Below, in pieces: positions 51,990 to 61,836 of a stretch of 61,926 nt of DNA. Position 1 is the stretch's first letter. Each line of letters begins with the position of its first letter. Location: contig CAKOIF010000008.1 of assembly GCA_934086485.1 (NCBI GenBank), forward strand, positions 1 through 61,926, in the 5' to 3' direction. The notes under the pieces are model-generated. The model did not search any database and was not told the DNA's origin. It saw only the letters and a list, made by a program, of their open reading frames with translations. The DNA comes from an uncultured Bacilli bacterium. GTDB taxonomy: Bacteria > Bacillota_I > Bacilli_A > RF39 > UBA660. The position numbers were made by a program, and so were the translations under genes.

Positions 51990-54398
51990 ATGAATAAAGT
52001 ATACATGACTTTTTTAACAAAAATGTCATCCTTATCAGAACACAAAAATAGGACGACAACTTTATATGAACCTTTTAATGTAAGCGAAAATGGAACAATG
52101 CAAACTGATTTAACAGAGTTTTTATATGGTAAAAGAAATGATTATTTTGTATCATATGAACCAGTTAATGATATATGTAGTAAAAAGAAATTAAAAAATA
52201 GTTTAGGAATAAACGAGCGCCAGTTCAAAGGTGATAAAGAAGTATATTATGGTATTAGACCAGTTATTAAAACAACTGGCTCACTTGAAACTTTCATAAG
52301 AAAAAATAGTATTAAAGATTTAGGTAATGATGAATATATGCTTGGCTATTATCCACAAGAGGTTGTTACTGATAAAAATTTAATTCAAGAATTAAGAGTA
52401 TTTTCTGATTATAATGAAAAAGATTATTCTATTCCTAAATATTCTTCTATAGTGCCATGTAAGGGAGTTACATATGAAGGCGAAGATTATATTTATATAA
52501 GTGGAAAGAATACTACTTATGTAAAGGTACAACCATTAATATGGAAGTATGATAAAGAAAGTAATAGCCTAATTTGTAAAAATATTATCGCGGGTTTTTT
52601 AACCAAAACCAAGCCAAAGGCGTTTTTACATGAGGGATTTGACTTTTTAAATGAATATTTGTTAAGAGATATTTTCAAAGGTAGTATTAAAAGTTTAACC
52701 GATAATGTGAAAGTTTGTAATGAAATTATACAAGGTGACTTGCAACGATTTTATCTTCCTTATGAAGGAGCTATTGAAATGGATGAGGAAGGAAAATTAT
52801 ATTCACATGATGAAAAAACATATGAAATTAATATAGGCCCAAAAGTAAAAGTTATATCTAGTAATGCTGTAGAAAATTTATTTGATAATTGCCATAAAGA
52901 TGGAAAATTTGGTGTTGACATTAATATTAAAAGCGATGATCTTACTATTTTATCACAAGCATTTGATTTTTCTAAGTCAGGAATTGATGTTTTCATTAGT
53001 CATGTAAATATAGATGCAAAAAAACTTTCTTTAGCAGAAAAGGTATTTTCAAATGCAAACATGCAAGTAGTTCCAAGATGTGATGAGGTATCTATTCCTT
53101 GTGATATTAAACTATTTGCAAGACTTTATTTGAGTGGAAATAAAGTTGCTAGGAATTTACTTGATAGATCGTTTTTAAGGATTAATTACACATCAGAAAG
53201 AGAACTTGTTTCATTTCTTAATGATGTTCAAAGATTTGTTAATTTATTTTCCAAATATGGAGAAAAGTACACTAAAAATGAATATAATCCAAAAAAACAA
53301 GAGAATAATAAAATTGATTTTGTTTATAAACATGATTTATATGAATTTCCCTATTGTGATCTTGTTACATATGATTGTAAAAGTGAAAATTTATTTTACA
53401 AACTTCACACTTATGAAATTGTGCTTTCTGGCCCAAAAATTAATGAAAAACGCGTGTCATCATTTTTCAAAGATTACGCAAGAGTTAAATTTGAGTTCAC
53501 TGATAAAAAAGCTAGGGAAGAATCTGCTGATATTGTTGAGGATGAATCTCTTACTAAAGAAGCAGAACACATACTAGATTTAGCTAGAGAAATAATGAGT
53601 ATTGATTATATAGGCCTTGATAAGGAAAATGTTAAAACAAAAGTCAAAAATATTGTAGGTGAATATAATAATAGTTTATCGAAGAAAACTGAAGGACTTT
53701 CATTAACTACGAATAATGGAGTTTATACAAATGCAGTTATTAAGTTAGAAAATTTAAGGGATTCACTGTATTATAACTTTGAAAAAAACCTGGATTATTA
53801 TGATATTTTAGACTTAATAAAAAACATGATTAAAAAACTAAATGATGAAAAGGTTAATTTAGATTATGAAATTTTGAAAGATTTAGATACGCTTAATAAA
53901 ATTCTTGATTATAATAATGATAATAATACGCGAAAAGAACTTATTACTTATTTAGAAAATGAAAGTAAAAGAATAATTGACTATTTATCTGAAAAGGCAG
54001 AAATTGATTATAAAAATATAGATGAATTTGTTAAAAAGTTTAGATTATTTTTAGTACCAATACTTGCAAGAGTAAGTGGTGATGTATCAAAAATTGATGT
54101 GATGGAGCAAATAAAAGATTATGCTTTAGAGGAAATGAATAATAAAACTTCGGAAAATACAAATAATTATATAAAGGTTATCTTAACTGAAATAGATAAA
54201 ACTAAGAAAAATATTTTAGAACTTGATAGTAATTATACATTCGAAGAACTAGATTATTCATCATTTAAAACAGGGAAAGAAATTATTGATTATTTAGATA
54301 AAAAATATATGGAATATTATAAAATATATTTAAATCTTATGGAAAATAAGGTTAATGAAGAAAATTATGAGAATAGTAAAGTTCATTTAAATATTTAA
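51990..54398 (+). CDS. Array family protein 4
   Basis: 802 aa, the longest member. Opening VYMTFLTKMSSLSEHKNRTT; YYGIRPVIKTTGSLETFIRK; LGYYPQEVV; KVQPLIWKYDKESNSLICKN. The YPQ makes the DUF6273-like match clearest here. The middle has VKVISSNAVENLFDNC and ILSQAFDFSKSGIDVFISH, like BspA repeats. The C-terminal domain from about residue 535 (LTKEAEHILDLAREIMSIDY) is shared. No signal peptide, so it is cytosolic, unlike usual BspA-type proteins. Function unknown. Confidence 0.7.
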   Translation: MNKVYMTFLTKMSSLSEHKNRTTTLYEPFNVSENGTMQTDLTEFLYGKRNDYFVSYEPVNDICSKKKLKNSLGINERQFKGDKEVYYGIRPVIKTTGSLETFIRKNSIKDLGNDEYMLGYYPQEVVTDKNLIQELRVFSDYNEKDYSIPKYSSIVPCKGVTYEGEDYIYISGKNTTYVKVQPLIWKYDKESNSLICKNIIAGFLTKTKPKAFLHEGFDFLNEYLLRDIFKGSIKSLTDNVKVCNEIIQGDLQRFYLPYEGAIEMDEEGKLYSHDEKTYEINIGPKVKVISSNAVENLFDNCHKDGKFGVDINIKSDDLTILSQAFDFSKSGIDVFISHVNIDAKKLSLAEKVFSNANMQVVPRCDEVSIPCDIKLFARLYLSGNKVARNLLDRSFLRINYTSERELVSFLNDVQRFVNLFSKYGEKYTKNEYNPKKQENNKIDFVYKHDLYEFPYCDLVTYDCKSENLFYKLHTYEIVLSGPKINEKRVSSFFKDYARVKFEFTDKKAREESADIVEDESLTKEAEHILDLAREIMSIDYIGLDKENVKTKVKNIVGEYNNSLSKKTEGLSLTTNNGVYTNAVIKLENLRDSLYYNFEKNLDYYDILDLIKNMIKKLNDEKVNLDYEILKDLDTLNKILDYNNDNNTRKELITYLENESKRIIDYLSEKAEIDYKNIDEFVKKFRLFLVPILARVSGDVSKIDVMEQIKDYALEEMNNKTSENTNNYIKVILTEIDKTKKNILELDSNYTFEELDYSSFKTGKEIIDYLDKKYMEYYKIYLNLMENKVNEENYENSKVHLNI

Positions 54399-54458
54399 GT
54401 AGTTGCTTGCAAAGTAACTACTTTTTTTATATAATTATTATAGTAAAGGGTGTAAGAT
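54398..54458 (+). promoter_or_regulatory. Array spacer 3: terminator then promoter
   Basis: The same AGTAGTTGC-N7-GTAACTACT hairpin and T run, then TATAAT; only the last bases before the ATG (AAAGGGTGTAAGAT) differ from the other spacers. Confidence 0.75.
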
Positions 54459-56783
54459 ATGGGTAGAGTATATATGACATTTTTAAGCAAAATAGATGTG
54501 CAGACTCCTTCGATGTTAAATATTTTGAGAAAAAAGGGACTTATTGCAACTCCAACTGATTTTGTTAAGTATTTATATGGTAATTATTCATATTTAATTG
54601 CTAATGAACCTTTATATAAGAAACAATTTTTAACTACTTTTGATAAATCGTATCCAGATGGTATTAAAAACTATTTTGGAATAAGACCACTTATTGATAC
54701 AAATAATATGCAAAGTTTCATAGAAAAAAATGCTATCTCTATTAATGGTAATGAAATTAAATTAGGTAGTTACCCAACAACTATAATTAGAGATGAAGCA
54801 TTAATTCAAAAATTAAGTAATGCATATAAAGAAAATAAGTTAAATGATAAAAAGTATCATATACCAATAGGAGATAAAATAATAGAGTGTAATTCAATTA
54901 CTTTAGATGGCGAAGATTATGTTTATATTAAAGAAAATGGTTTATATGTTAAAGTAACGCCACTTAATTGGTTTTATGATGAAGTATCTCACAGTTTAGT
55001 TTGCAAAGACATTATTGCAGGTTTTTTGATAAAACTTTCTGATAGAGCTTTTGAAAAATATGGTTACAACTTTTTAAATGAATATTTATTAAGGGATGTA
55101 CTTCAAGATAAAATAATTAGAATTACTGAACCAATTGATTTAGTTAATCAAAAGTATTTAGATGAACTGCAGCAAATTTATTTTCCCTTTAAATCTGACT
55201 TTGAGGTAAGTAATGAAGGAAAACTTTATTTTCACGATGAGAGGGAATATAATATTAGCATCGATGACGAAAGTGTGAGAAAAATCGGTGAGTTTGCTCT
55301 TGAAAATTTAGATGCTTATGTTCATAGAACTAATCCTGTGTTTAATATTAATATAAAAGGTAAAAAGAAAATCGTTGGCCTTCAGGCTTTTGATTTTTCC
55401 TCTTTAGGTTTAAATGCTAAAGTTAAAAGCCTTAATATTGATGTAGATGAACTTCGTGTAGCGGATCCGTTTATATGTGTTAATAGTCAAATTGAAAATG
55501 TATCAATGCATTGCGACTTTACTCTTTTTACAAGACTTTATTTTTGTGGCAAATATTTGGCTCGTAACTATTTAAAAGGTTCTAATTTAACTATTAAATA
55601 CAAAAATGAAAAAGAACTTATAATCTTTTTTAAAGATGTGCAAAGGTTTATTAATTTGCTAGCTAAATCAGATGAGAGAAATAAAATTGACTTTACTTAT
55701 AAACATTCATTTTATGAGTGCCATTCTCTTGCAGAATATAACTACAATTTTAATGCACAAACATTATTTTCTAAAATTGGTTTAGGTAGCATTAAGTTAG
55801 TTGGCCCTAGTATAAACAAAGATAGAATTGCAAATATTTTAGGAGATGCTAACATCAAATATAGTTTTACTGATATTAAGGAAGATAATACTAAACTGCC
55901 TGAGGACTCTAAAACTAATGAGGAAAAACCAAAACTTTCAAAAGAGGCAGAACATATTTTAGATCTTGCTAGAGAAATATTAAGTATTGATTATATAGGT
56001 CTTGATAAAGAAAGCGTTCGTAAAAATGTTGATACAATCGTTATTGAATATAATAATGGTTTATCTAAAAAAGAAACTGGTTTATCTTTATCTACAAATA
56101 ATGGTGTATATACAAGTGCTATTATTAAGTTAGAAAATCTAAGAGATACTTTATATCATAACTTTGAAAAAAATATGGATTATTATGATATATTAGATTT
56201 AATTTCTAATATGTTTAAAAAACTAAATAATGAAGAAGTAAAAATAGATTATGAAATTTTAAATGATTTAGATACCTTAAATACGATATTAAAATATAGT
56301 AAAGATGAGCAAACTAAAGAAGAAATTATTACTTATTTAGAAAATGAAAAACAATCTATTACTAATTATTTATCTAATAAAAATGATATTGATTACAAAA
56401 ATATTAATGAATTTATTAAAAAATTTAGAATGTTTTTAGTACCAATTCTTACAAAATTATCTGGTAATGTATCAAAAATAGATGTAATAGAGCAAATAAA
56501 AGATTATGCTTTAAATGAGATGAATAATAAAATAGAAAAGAATTCTAATGGTTATATAAAATTAATTTTAAGTGAAATAGATAAAATTAAAAAAGATATT
56601 TTATTATTTGATAGTAACTATACTTTCGAAGATTTAGATTACTTTTCATTTAAAAATGGTAAAGAAATAATTGATTATTTAAATCAAAAGTATATAGAGT
56701 ATTATAGAGTGTATTTAGATCTTATGGAAAATAAAGTTAATGAAGAAAATTATGAAAGCAGTAAAGTACCTTTAAGTTATTAG
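54459..56783 (+). CDS. Array family protein 5
   Basis: 774 aa. Opening VYMTFLSKIDVQTPSMLNIL; YFGIRPLIDTNNMQSFIEKN; KLGSYPTTII; VKVTPLNWFYDEVSHSLVCK. The middle has VRKIGEFALENLDAYVH and VGLQAFDFSSLGLNAKV. The C-terminal domain from about residue 508 (LSKEAEHILDLAREILSIDY) ends NEENYESSKVPLSY. In overall pattern it is closest to member 2 in the N-terminal half and to members 3 and 4 at the very C-terminus, a mosaic. A hairpin at 56764-56794 overlaps its stop. Confidence 0.7.
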   Translation: MGRVYMTFLSKIDVQTPSMLNILRKKGLIATPTDFVKYLYGNYSYLIANEPLYKKQFLTTFDKSYPDGIKNYFGIRPLIDTNNMQSFIEKNAISINGNEIKLGSYPTTIIRDEALIQKLSNAYKENKLNDKKYHIPIGDKIIECNSITLDGEDYVYIKENGLYVKVTPLNWFYDEVSHSLVCKDIIAGFLIKLSDRAFEKYGYNFLNEYLLRDVLQDKIIRITEPIDLVNQKYLDELQQIYFPFKSDFEVSNEGKLYFHDEREYNISIDDESVRKIGEFALENLDAYVHRTNPVFNINIKGKKKIVGLQAFDFSSLGLNAKVKSLNIDVDELRVADPFICVNSQIENVSMHCDFTLFTRLYFCGKYLARNYLKGSNLTIKYKNEKELIIFFKDVQRFINLLAKSDERNKIDFTYKHSFYECHSLAEYNYNFNAQTLFSKIGLGSIKLVGPSINKDRIANILGDANIKYSFTDIKEDNTKLPEDSKTNEEKPKLSKEAEHILDLAREILSIDYIGLDKESVRKNVDTIVIEYNNGLSKKETGLSLSTNNGVYTSAIIKLENLRDTLYHNFEKNMDYYDILDLISNMFKKLNNEEVKIDYEILNDLDTLNTILKYSKDEQTKEEIITYLENEKQSITNYLSNKNDIDYKNINEFIKKFRMFLVPILTKLSGNVSKIDVIEQIKDYALNEMNNKIEKNSNGYIKLILSEIDKIKKDILLFDSNYTFEDLDYFSFKNGKEIIDYLNQKYIEYYRVYLDLMENKVNEENYESSKVPLSY

Positions 56784-56794
56784 GGTACTTTTTT
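56764..56794 (+). terminator. Terminator of array member 5
   Basis: AAGTACC-N13-GGTACTT followed by four Ts; it overlaps the stop codon. Confidence 0.6.
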
Positions 56795-56808
56795 AAGAAA
56801 GAATTATT

Positions 56809-57423
56809 ATGGATTAATATTTAAAATTAATTGTAAGACTTCAGGCACTTAGTCAAAATGGTCTTGCATATGCAAATAATGAATTTGATAAAGAAAGATA
56901 TGAAGAAATAAGAGATATTGCTTGTCAACTTATGAAATTTAAAACTGATTTACCCTTTGAAAAAATTAAAGATTTATTTGGCAGTGAACAAGGTTATCAA
57001 ACTCCAAAAATAGATACAAGAGCTGCTATTTTTAAAGATAATAAAATATTACTTGTACACGAAAATAATGATACTTGGGCTCTTCCTGGTGGTTGGTGTG
57101 ATACTTTAGAAAGTATAAAATCAAATACTATTAAAGAAACAAAAGAGGAAACTGGACTTGATATTGATGTAATAAAGTTAATAGCAGTTCAAGATAGAAA
57201 TAAACATAATACTCCAATTTATGCTTATGGTATTTGTAAAATCTTTGTACTATGTAAAGTAGTAGGTGGCTCATTTAAGAAAAATAGTGAAACAATAGAA
57301 ACAAAATATTTTTCTTTAGGGTAAATGTTTCAAAATTTAGCGAATGAAAAAACTACTTTAGAGCAAATTAAACTTTGTTTTGAGGCAAATAACAATCCAA
57401 ATTTTGAAACAAATTTTGATTAA
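56809..57423 (+). pseudogene. Nudix hydrolase gene with two in-frame stops
   Basis: Read in one frame the stretch encodes a complete Nudix protein of about 204 aa with an N-terminal helical domain (LKLIVRLQALSQNGLAYANN; RYEEIRDIACQLM) and the Nudix box GGWCDTLESIKSNTIKETKEETGL (split here: G-x5-E ... REx2EExG form). TAA occurs at codon 3 (56815-56817) and again after YFSLG (57322-57324), before the family's usual C-terminus (NLANEKTTLEQIKLCFEANN). Both would be GAA to TAA changes. The rest of the frame is intact, so the decay is recent; an inner start at 56932 could still give a 130-aa fragment with the box. Confidence 0.8.
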
Positions 57424-57446
57424 AAAATATTATGAATTTCAAAAAA

Positions 57447-57480
57447 ATATGAATAGCAAATAATTCATATATTTTTTTAC
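57447..57480 (+). terminator. Intrinsic terminator after the Nudix pseudogene
   Basis: Perfect 8-bp stem ATATGAAT / ATTCATAT with an 8-base loop and seven Ts. Confidence 0.7.
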
Positions 57481-57618
57481 AAAAATTATCAAAAATAAAA
57501 AGTATTTAAAAATCTCACAAATCCAGTCTCTACCTAACATTAATTTTCATAAAATATAAACATTTAGGAAAATCTATCTTAGTATTTATGCGAGAATGGA
57601 ATAGATTATGAGAAATAA

Positions 57619-57765
57619 AAAAATAGTTATAACATTAATGACAATGTTGCAACTGAATCTTGCAGCAATGGTTATGCAATATGCCCGGTTTTGTACTTTG
57701 ATGCAAATTTCTTCAAAATAGCGGGAGGAACAGTCACGCAAACAGATCCATACCATATTAAATAA
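57619..57765 (+). pseudogene. Fragment of a surface protein C-terminus
   Basis: In an otherwise empty 400-bp gap, one frame reads NVATESCSNGYAICPVLYFD, then ANFFKIAGGTVTQTDPYHIK and a stop at 57763. This fits the 'GVRPVLYLxSNxKIxGGTGTxxDPYxI' ending common in exported proteins of this kind of organism, with the Arg-Pro pair turned into Cys-Pro. A stop precedes it at 57616, and no start codon or ribosome site serves it. The GC content is higher than its surroundings. The rest of the gap (57424-57618, 57766-57869) shows only AT-rich DNA and one terminator. Confidence 0.45.
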
Positions 57766-57869
57766 TATTATGCTTTACACAGTTTACATCTATAAATTAA
57801 AAATATTACAAAAACACTTTAAATTTTATTTAAATGTTGCTACAATATTTTTATGAAAGAAGTGATTTT

Positions 57870-58379
57870 ATGTTAAATGATATTATTACATTTTTAAAAA
57901 GTTTAGCATTTATAGATTATGTATTTTTCTTTACTGTTGTATTTTTAATTATACTTGTGGTATCTTTAATATATTTTATAAAGATAAACAGTAATGAAAC
58001 TGATGAACTAACTGATAATTTAGTCTTAAATGAGATTGAAAATGTCAATAAAAATAAAGATGTAAAAGATCCGGAACTAAATGAAATAGCAACTGCTTTA
58101 AAAAATATTAAACCAATAGATTTTACACCTTATGAAAAAGAAGAGGAAGAAAAAGCTATAATAAGTTATGATGAACTTTTATCAAATACTGGACAATATG
58201 AACTAAATTATTTAAACGAAGAAAAAAATGGTGATGTTCTTGTTAAAACTGTAGATTTAAATAATTTAATCAATGTAAAGAAAAGTGAACCAATAAAAAT
58301 GGAAGTTCATTTAATGAGTTTAAGAAAGGAAGAAGAGTTTTTAAAAACTTTGAAAGAACTTTCAAAATCATTAAATTAA
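57870..58379 (+). CDS. Small single-pass membrane protein
   Basis: 169 aa from the ATG at 57870 (an in-frame ATG at 57834 lacks a ribosome site). One TM (about residues 14-36, DYVFFFTVVFLIILVVSLIY) is followed by a long acidic cytosolic region with several 'NEIENVNKNKDVKDPELNEI'-type helices and a C-terminal coiled stretch (SLRKEEEFLKTLKELSKSLN). No family recognised. It lies 9 bp before mtaB and likely shares its mRNA. Confidence 0.65.
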   Translation: MLNDIITFLKSLAFIDYVFFFTVVFLIILVVSLIYFIKINSNETDELTDNLVLNEIENVNKNKDVKDPELNEIATALKNIKPIDFTPYEKEEEEKAIISYDELLSNTGQYELNYLNEEKNGDVLVKTVDLNNLINVKKSEPIKMEVHLMSLRKEEEFLKTLKELSKSLN

Positions 58380-58388
58380 GGGGGATAT

Positions 58389-59621
58389 ATGAAATTTAAT
58401 ATAATTACACTTGGATGTAAAGTAAATAGTTATGAAAGTAATTTTATGAAGGAAGCCTTAGTTAAAAACGGGTTTTCTTTTTGCAATTTAAATGAAAAAT
58501 GCGATATTTTAATTTTAAATACCTGTACAGTTACTGATACCTCAGATAAAAAGAGTTTAAAAGAGGTTCGTAGACTTAAAAGAGAAAATCCTAATGCAAT
58601 ACTTGTGGTATGTGGATGTTCTGTTCAAAATGATAAAACTAAGTATGATGATCTAGGTATAAATATTTTAATGGGTAATATTAATAAAAGTAATATAGTA
58701 AGTATTATTGAAAAGTATCTTGATGATAAAACTCCAGTTGAGTATGTAGCTAAAACTCGTGATTTACCTTTTGAAAATATGGAAGTTGATGTATCGGACC
58801 ATACAAGAGCATATATTAAAATCGAAGATGGTTGTGATAACTTTTGTTCATACTGTGTTATACCTTTTGTAAGAGGTAAAAAAAGAAGCAAAGATTTTTC
58901 TTTAGTTTTAAAGGAAGTAGAGCATCTTGCAAATAATGGCTATAAAGAAATTGTTTTAACAGGTATTGATACCGGAGGTTATGAGTCAAATGGTAAAGAT
59001 TTAACTGATTTAATACATGAAATGAGTAAAGTAAAAGGTATAGAAAGAATAAGACAATCAAGTATTGAAATAACTCAAATAAATGATAAGTTTATTAATG
59101 AACTTAAAAATAATAAAAAAATATGTGATCATATTCATATTCCACTTCAGTCAGGAAGTGATAGTATATTAAAGTTAATGAATCGAAAATATGATTTAAA
59201 ATATTTTTTTGATAAAATAGATATGATAAGAAGTGTAAGACCAAATATTTCAATTACCACTGATGTAATTGTAGGTTTTCCTGGTGAAACTGAAGAAATG
59301 TTTTTAGAAACTATGGATACTTGTAAAAAAATAAATTTTTCTAAAATTCACGCATTTCCTTATTCTGAAAGAAAAGGAACAAAAGCAAGTATGATGGATG
59401 GAAAAGTACCTGAAAGTGTTAAACATGAAAGAGTTAAAAAATTACTTGAATTATCGGATAGTTTAGAAAAATCCTATTATGATAAATTTAAAGAAAAAAA
59501 ACTTGATGTTTTAATCGAAGAGGTATCAGAATTTGGTTCAAAAGGACATACATCAAATTATTTAATGGTTCACACAAATGAAAAATTACAAAAAGGAGAA
59601 ATATATAATTTAATAGTTTAA
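58389..59621 (+). CDS. mtaB: tRNA t6A37 methylthiotransferase MtaB
   Basis: 410 aa. It converts t6A37 to ms2t6A37 in tRNAs. The MTTase N-terminal domain holds three cluster cysteines (TLGCKVN, LNTCTV, VVCGCSV). The radical-SAM motif is DGCDNFCSYCVIPFVRG. GFPGETEEMF and the TRAM-like C-terminus (LDVLIEEVSEFGSKGHTSNY) follow. GGGGGATAT precedes the ATG. The last bases are part of a 20-bp tandem duplication that extends past the stop. Confidence 0.95.
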   Translation: MKFNIITLGCKVNSYESNFMKEALVKNGFSFCNLNEKCDILILNTCTVTDTSDKKSLKEVRRLKRENPNAILVVCGCSVQNDKTKYDDLGINILMGNINKSNIVSIIEKYLDDKTPVEYVAKTRDLPFENMEVDVSDHTRAYIKIEDGCDNFCSYCVIPFVRGKKRSKDFSLVLKEVEHLANNGYKEIVLTGIDTGGYESNGKDLTDLIHEMSKVKGIERIRQSSIEITQINDKFINELKNNKKICDHIHIPLQSGSDSILKLMNRKYDLKYFFDKIDMIRSVRPNISITTDVIVGFPGETEEMFLETMDTCKKINFSKIHAFPYSERKGTKASMMDGKVPESVKHERVKKLLELSDSLEKSYYDKFKEKKLDVLIEEVSEFGSKGHTSNYLMVHTNEKLQKGEIYNLIV

Positions 59622-59640
59622 TATATAATTTAATAGTTTA
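59601..59640 (+). repeat. Perfect 20-bp tandem duplication at the mtaB-recD2 junction
   Basis: AATATATAATTTAATAGTTT occurs twice with no gap (59601-59620 and 59621-59640). The first copy encodes the end of MtaB (YNLIV and stop); the second repeats it as spacer just before the recD2 ATG. Confidence 0.9.
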
Positions 59641-61836
59641 ATGGAAAAGTATATAATAGGTAAATTTAAAAAGATTATTTATGAAAATAAAGAAAGTAAC
59701 TTTGTTGTTACTCTTTTTAAAGTTGAGGATACTGATGATACTTTTATTAAAGAAAATATGGCTAGTTTAATTCACGTAACAGGTATTTTACCTAATATTA
59801 GACTTGATGTTAAATATAAAGTATATGGTAATACATTAAATCATCCTAAATATTCTTGGCAGTTTTCTGGGTATAGATTAAGTGCTGTTATGCCGACAAC
59901 TGAAGAAGAAATAATTAAATTTTTAGAAAGTCCTTTTGTCGAAGGCTGCTCTAAAGTATTTGCCAAAAGAATTGTGGATACTTATGGAGTAAATTCAATT
60001 AAAATTATTAAGGAAGATATAAATAATTTATTTAGTATTAAAGGAATGACTACTTTAAAAGCATCAAAAATATATGGAAGTTTAATTAAATATGAAAAAG
60101 ATGATGAAATAATTAAAAAACTTACTTCTTATGGTTTTTCTTATGAACAAGCAGCCAAAGCAATTAATAAACATTATACAGATATTACTCCGATTATCGA
60201 AGGTAATTTATATTTAATGAAAGATATATTTGATTTTAAATTTTTAGATGATTTATATAAAAGAAATATTTCTAAAGATGATAATTTAAGATGTAAAGAA
60301 TGTCTTTTAAATACTTTTGTTGATATATCTTTTACCGAAGGATGTACTTATTCCTATAAAGAGGATATATATAAATATTTAAGATCTATTTATGAAATAA
60401 ATCTTGATAGTGAGGATTTTGATAATATATTATCTTCTTTAGTACAAGAGAAAAGTATTATAAAAGATGGTAATAGATATTATTTAAAAAAATATTATGA
60501 TGAAGAAAAAGATATTGCAAGATACTTATATTTAATAGATAAGCAAAAAAAGAAAGAATATCCATCACTTTTAGATAAAATAAAAGATATTGAAAAAGAT
60601 ACTGGTAAAGAGTATTCACCTGAACAAATAAAGGCTATTGAAAATAGTTTAAAAGAAAATATATCTATTATTTCTGGTGGACCTGGTACTGGTAAAACTA
60701 CTATAATTAATGCTATTGTAAAACTTTTTATTAAAGAAAATAAATATAATAAAGAGGAAGTTGCTAGTAATATAATATTACTTGCTCCAACAGGTAAAGC
60801 CGCTAAAAAGTTAAGTTTATCTACAGGTCTTGGTGCTCAAACAATACATAGACTTTTAAGATGGCATAAAGAGGAAGATTCTTTTGAATTTAATGAACAT
60901 AATAAACTTTTTCATAAACTTGTTATAGTGGATGAATGCTCTATGATTGATGTATCCCTTATGAAAGCACTTCTTTGTGCATATAATTCAAATATAAAAC
61001 TTATTTTAGTCGGAGATATTTATCAGCTTCCTTCAGTAGGTCCTGGTCTTGTACTTCATGATTTAATAGAAAGTGATTTATTTTCCTTTAATATGCTTTC
61101 AACTATTTATAGACAAAGTGATAACTCTTATATACCTTTTTTAGCAAAGGATATTAAAGCCCAAAATCTCGAGGATGATTTTACTTCCAAAAGAGTTGAT
61201 TATTCATTTATAATTACAAGTGAGGATAAAATACTTGAAACAGTTATTAAGTGTGTAAATTATGGTTTAACAAAGGGTATTGATGAAACTAAAATGCAAG
61301 TTTTAGCTCCAATGTATAAAGGTATAAATGGAATAGATAATTTAAATAAATATTTAGAAAAAGTTTATAATAAAGAAAAAAATTTATTTGAAGTTAAATA
61401 CGGAGATAAAATTTATAGAGTAGGAGACAAAGTATTACAACTTGTAAATGATTCAGATAATAATGTATTTAATGGTGATATTGGTAAAATAACTAATATT
61501 TATACAGGTAGTGATGATAAATTAAAAATATCTATAGACTTTGATGGAAATCTTGTATTTTACGAAAAAAAAGATTTAAAAAATATTACTCTTGCTTATG
61601 CAATTACAATACATAAAAGTCAGGGTAGTGAGTTTGAACATGTTATTATGCCCCTTAGTAAAGATTATTCAATAATGCTTTATAATAAACTTATTTATAC
61701 TGGTGTATCACGTGCTAAGAAAAGTCTTACTATAATAGGTGATCCTTCTTCATTTATAAGAGCAGTTAAAAATAATTATTCTAAAGAAAGAAGAACTTCT
61801 TTAAAAGAATTTTTACAAAGTAATTATGATTTGTGA
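59641..61836 (+). CDS. recD2: RecD2-like ATP-dependent 5'-3' DNA helicase
   Basis: 731 aa. A superfamily 1B helicase acting in repair without RecBC. The N-terminal RecD2 domain opens IGKFKKIIYENKESNFVVTL; helix-hairpin-helix-like segments follow (FSIKGMTTLKASKIYGSL). The helicase core has Walker A ISGGPGTGKTTIINAI (about residue 345), LLAPTGKAAKKLS, Walker B VIVDECSMID, GDIYQLPSVGPG, and motif VI YTGVSRAKKSLTIIGD. The ATG at 59641 has AAAAGGAG 41 bases upstream, pushed away by the 20-bp duplication; the ribosome site is otherwise weak. Confidence 0.95.
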   Translation: MEKYIIGKFKKIIYENKESNFVVTLFKVEDTDDTFIKENMASLIHVTGILPNIRLDVKYKVYGNTLNHPKYSWQFSGYRLSAVMPTTEEEIIKFLESPFVEGCSKVFAKRIVDTYGVNSIKIIKEDINNLFSIKGMTTLKASKIYGSLIKYEKDDEIIKKLTSYGFSYEQAAKAINKHYTDITPIIEGNLYLMKDIFDFKFLDDLYKRNISKDDNLRCKECLLNTFVDISFTEGCTYSYKEDIYKYLRSIYEINLDSEDFDNILSSLVQEKSIIKDGNRYYLKKYYDEEKDIARYLYLIDKQKKKEYPSLLDKIKDIEKDTGKEYSPEQIKAIENSLKENISIISGGPGTGKTTIINAIVKLFIKENKYNKEEVASNIILLAPTGKAAKKLSLSTGLGAQTIHRLLRWHKEEDSFEFNEHNKLFHKLVIVDECSMIDVSLMKALLCAYNSNIKLILVGDIYQLPSVGPGLVLHDLIESDLFSFNMLSTIYRQSDNSYIPFLAKDIKAQNLEDDFTSKRVDYSFIITSEDKILETVIKCVNYGLTKGIDETKMQVLAPMYKGINGIDNLNKYLEKVYNKEKNLFEVKYGDKIYRVGDKVLQLVNDSDNNVFNGDIGKITNIYTGSDDKLKISIDFDGNLVFYEKKDLKNITLAYAITIHKSQGSEFEHVIMPLSKDYSIMLYNKLIYTGVSRAKKSLTIIGDPSSFIRAVKNNYSKERRTSLKEFLQSNYDL

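Noticed and set aside
56809..57423. Reading TAA as a sense codon
   Set aside because: All other genes end cleanly on TAA, TAG or TGA, so a local pseudogene is simpler than a code change.
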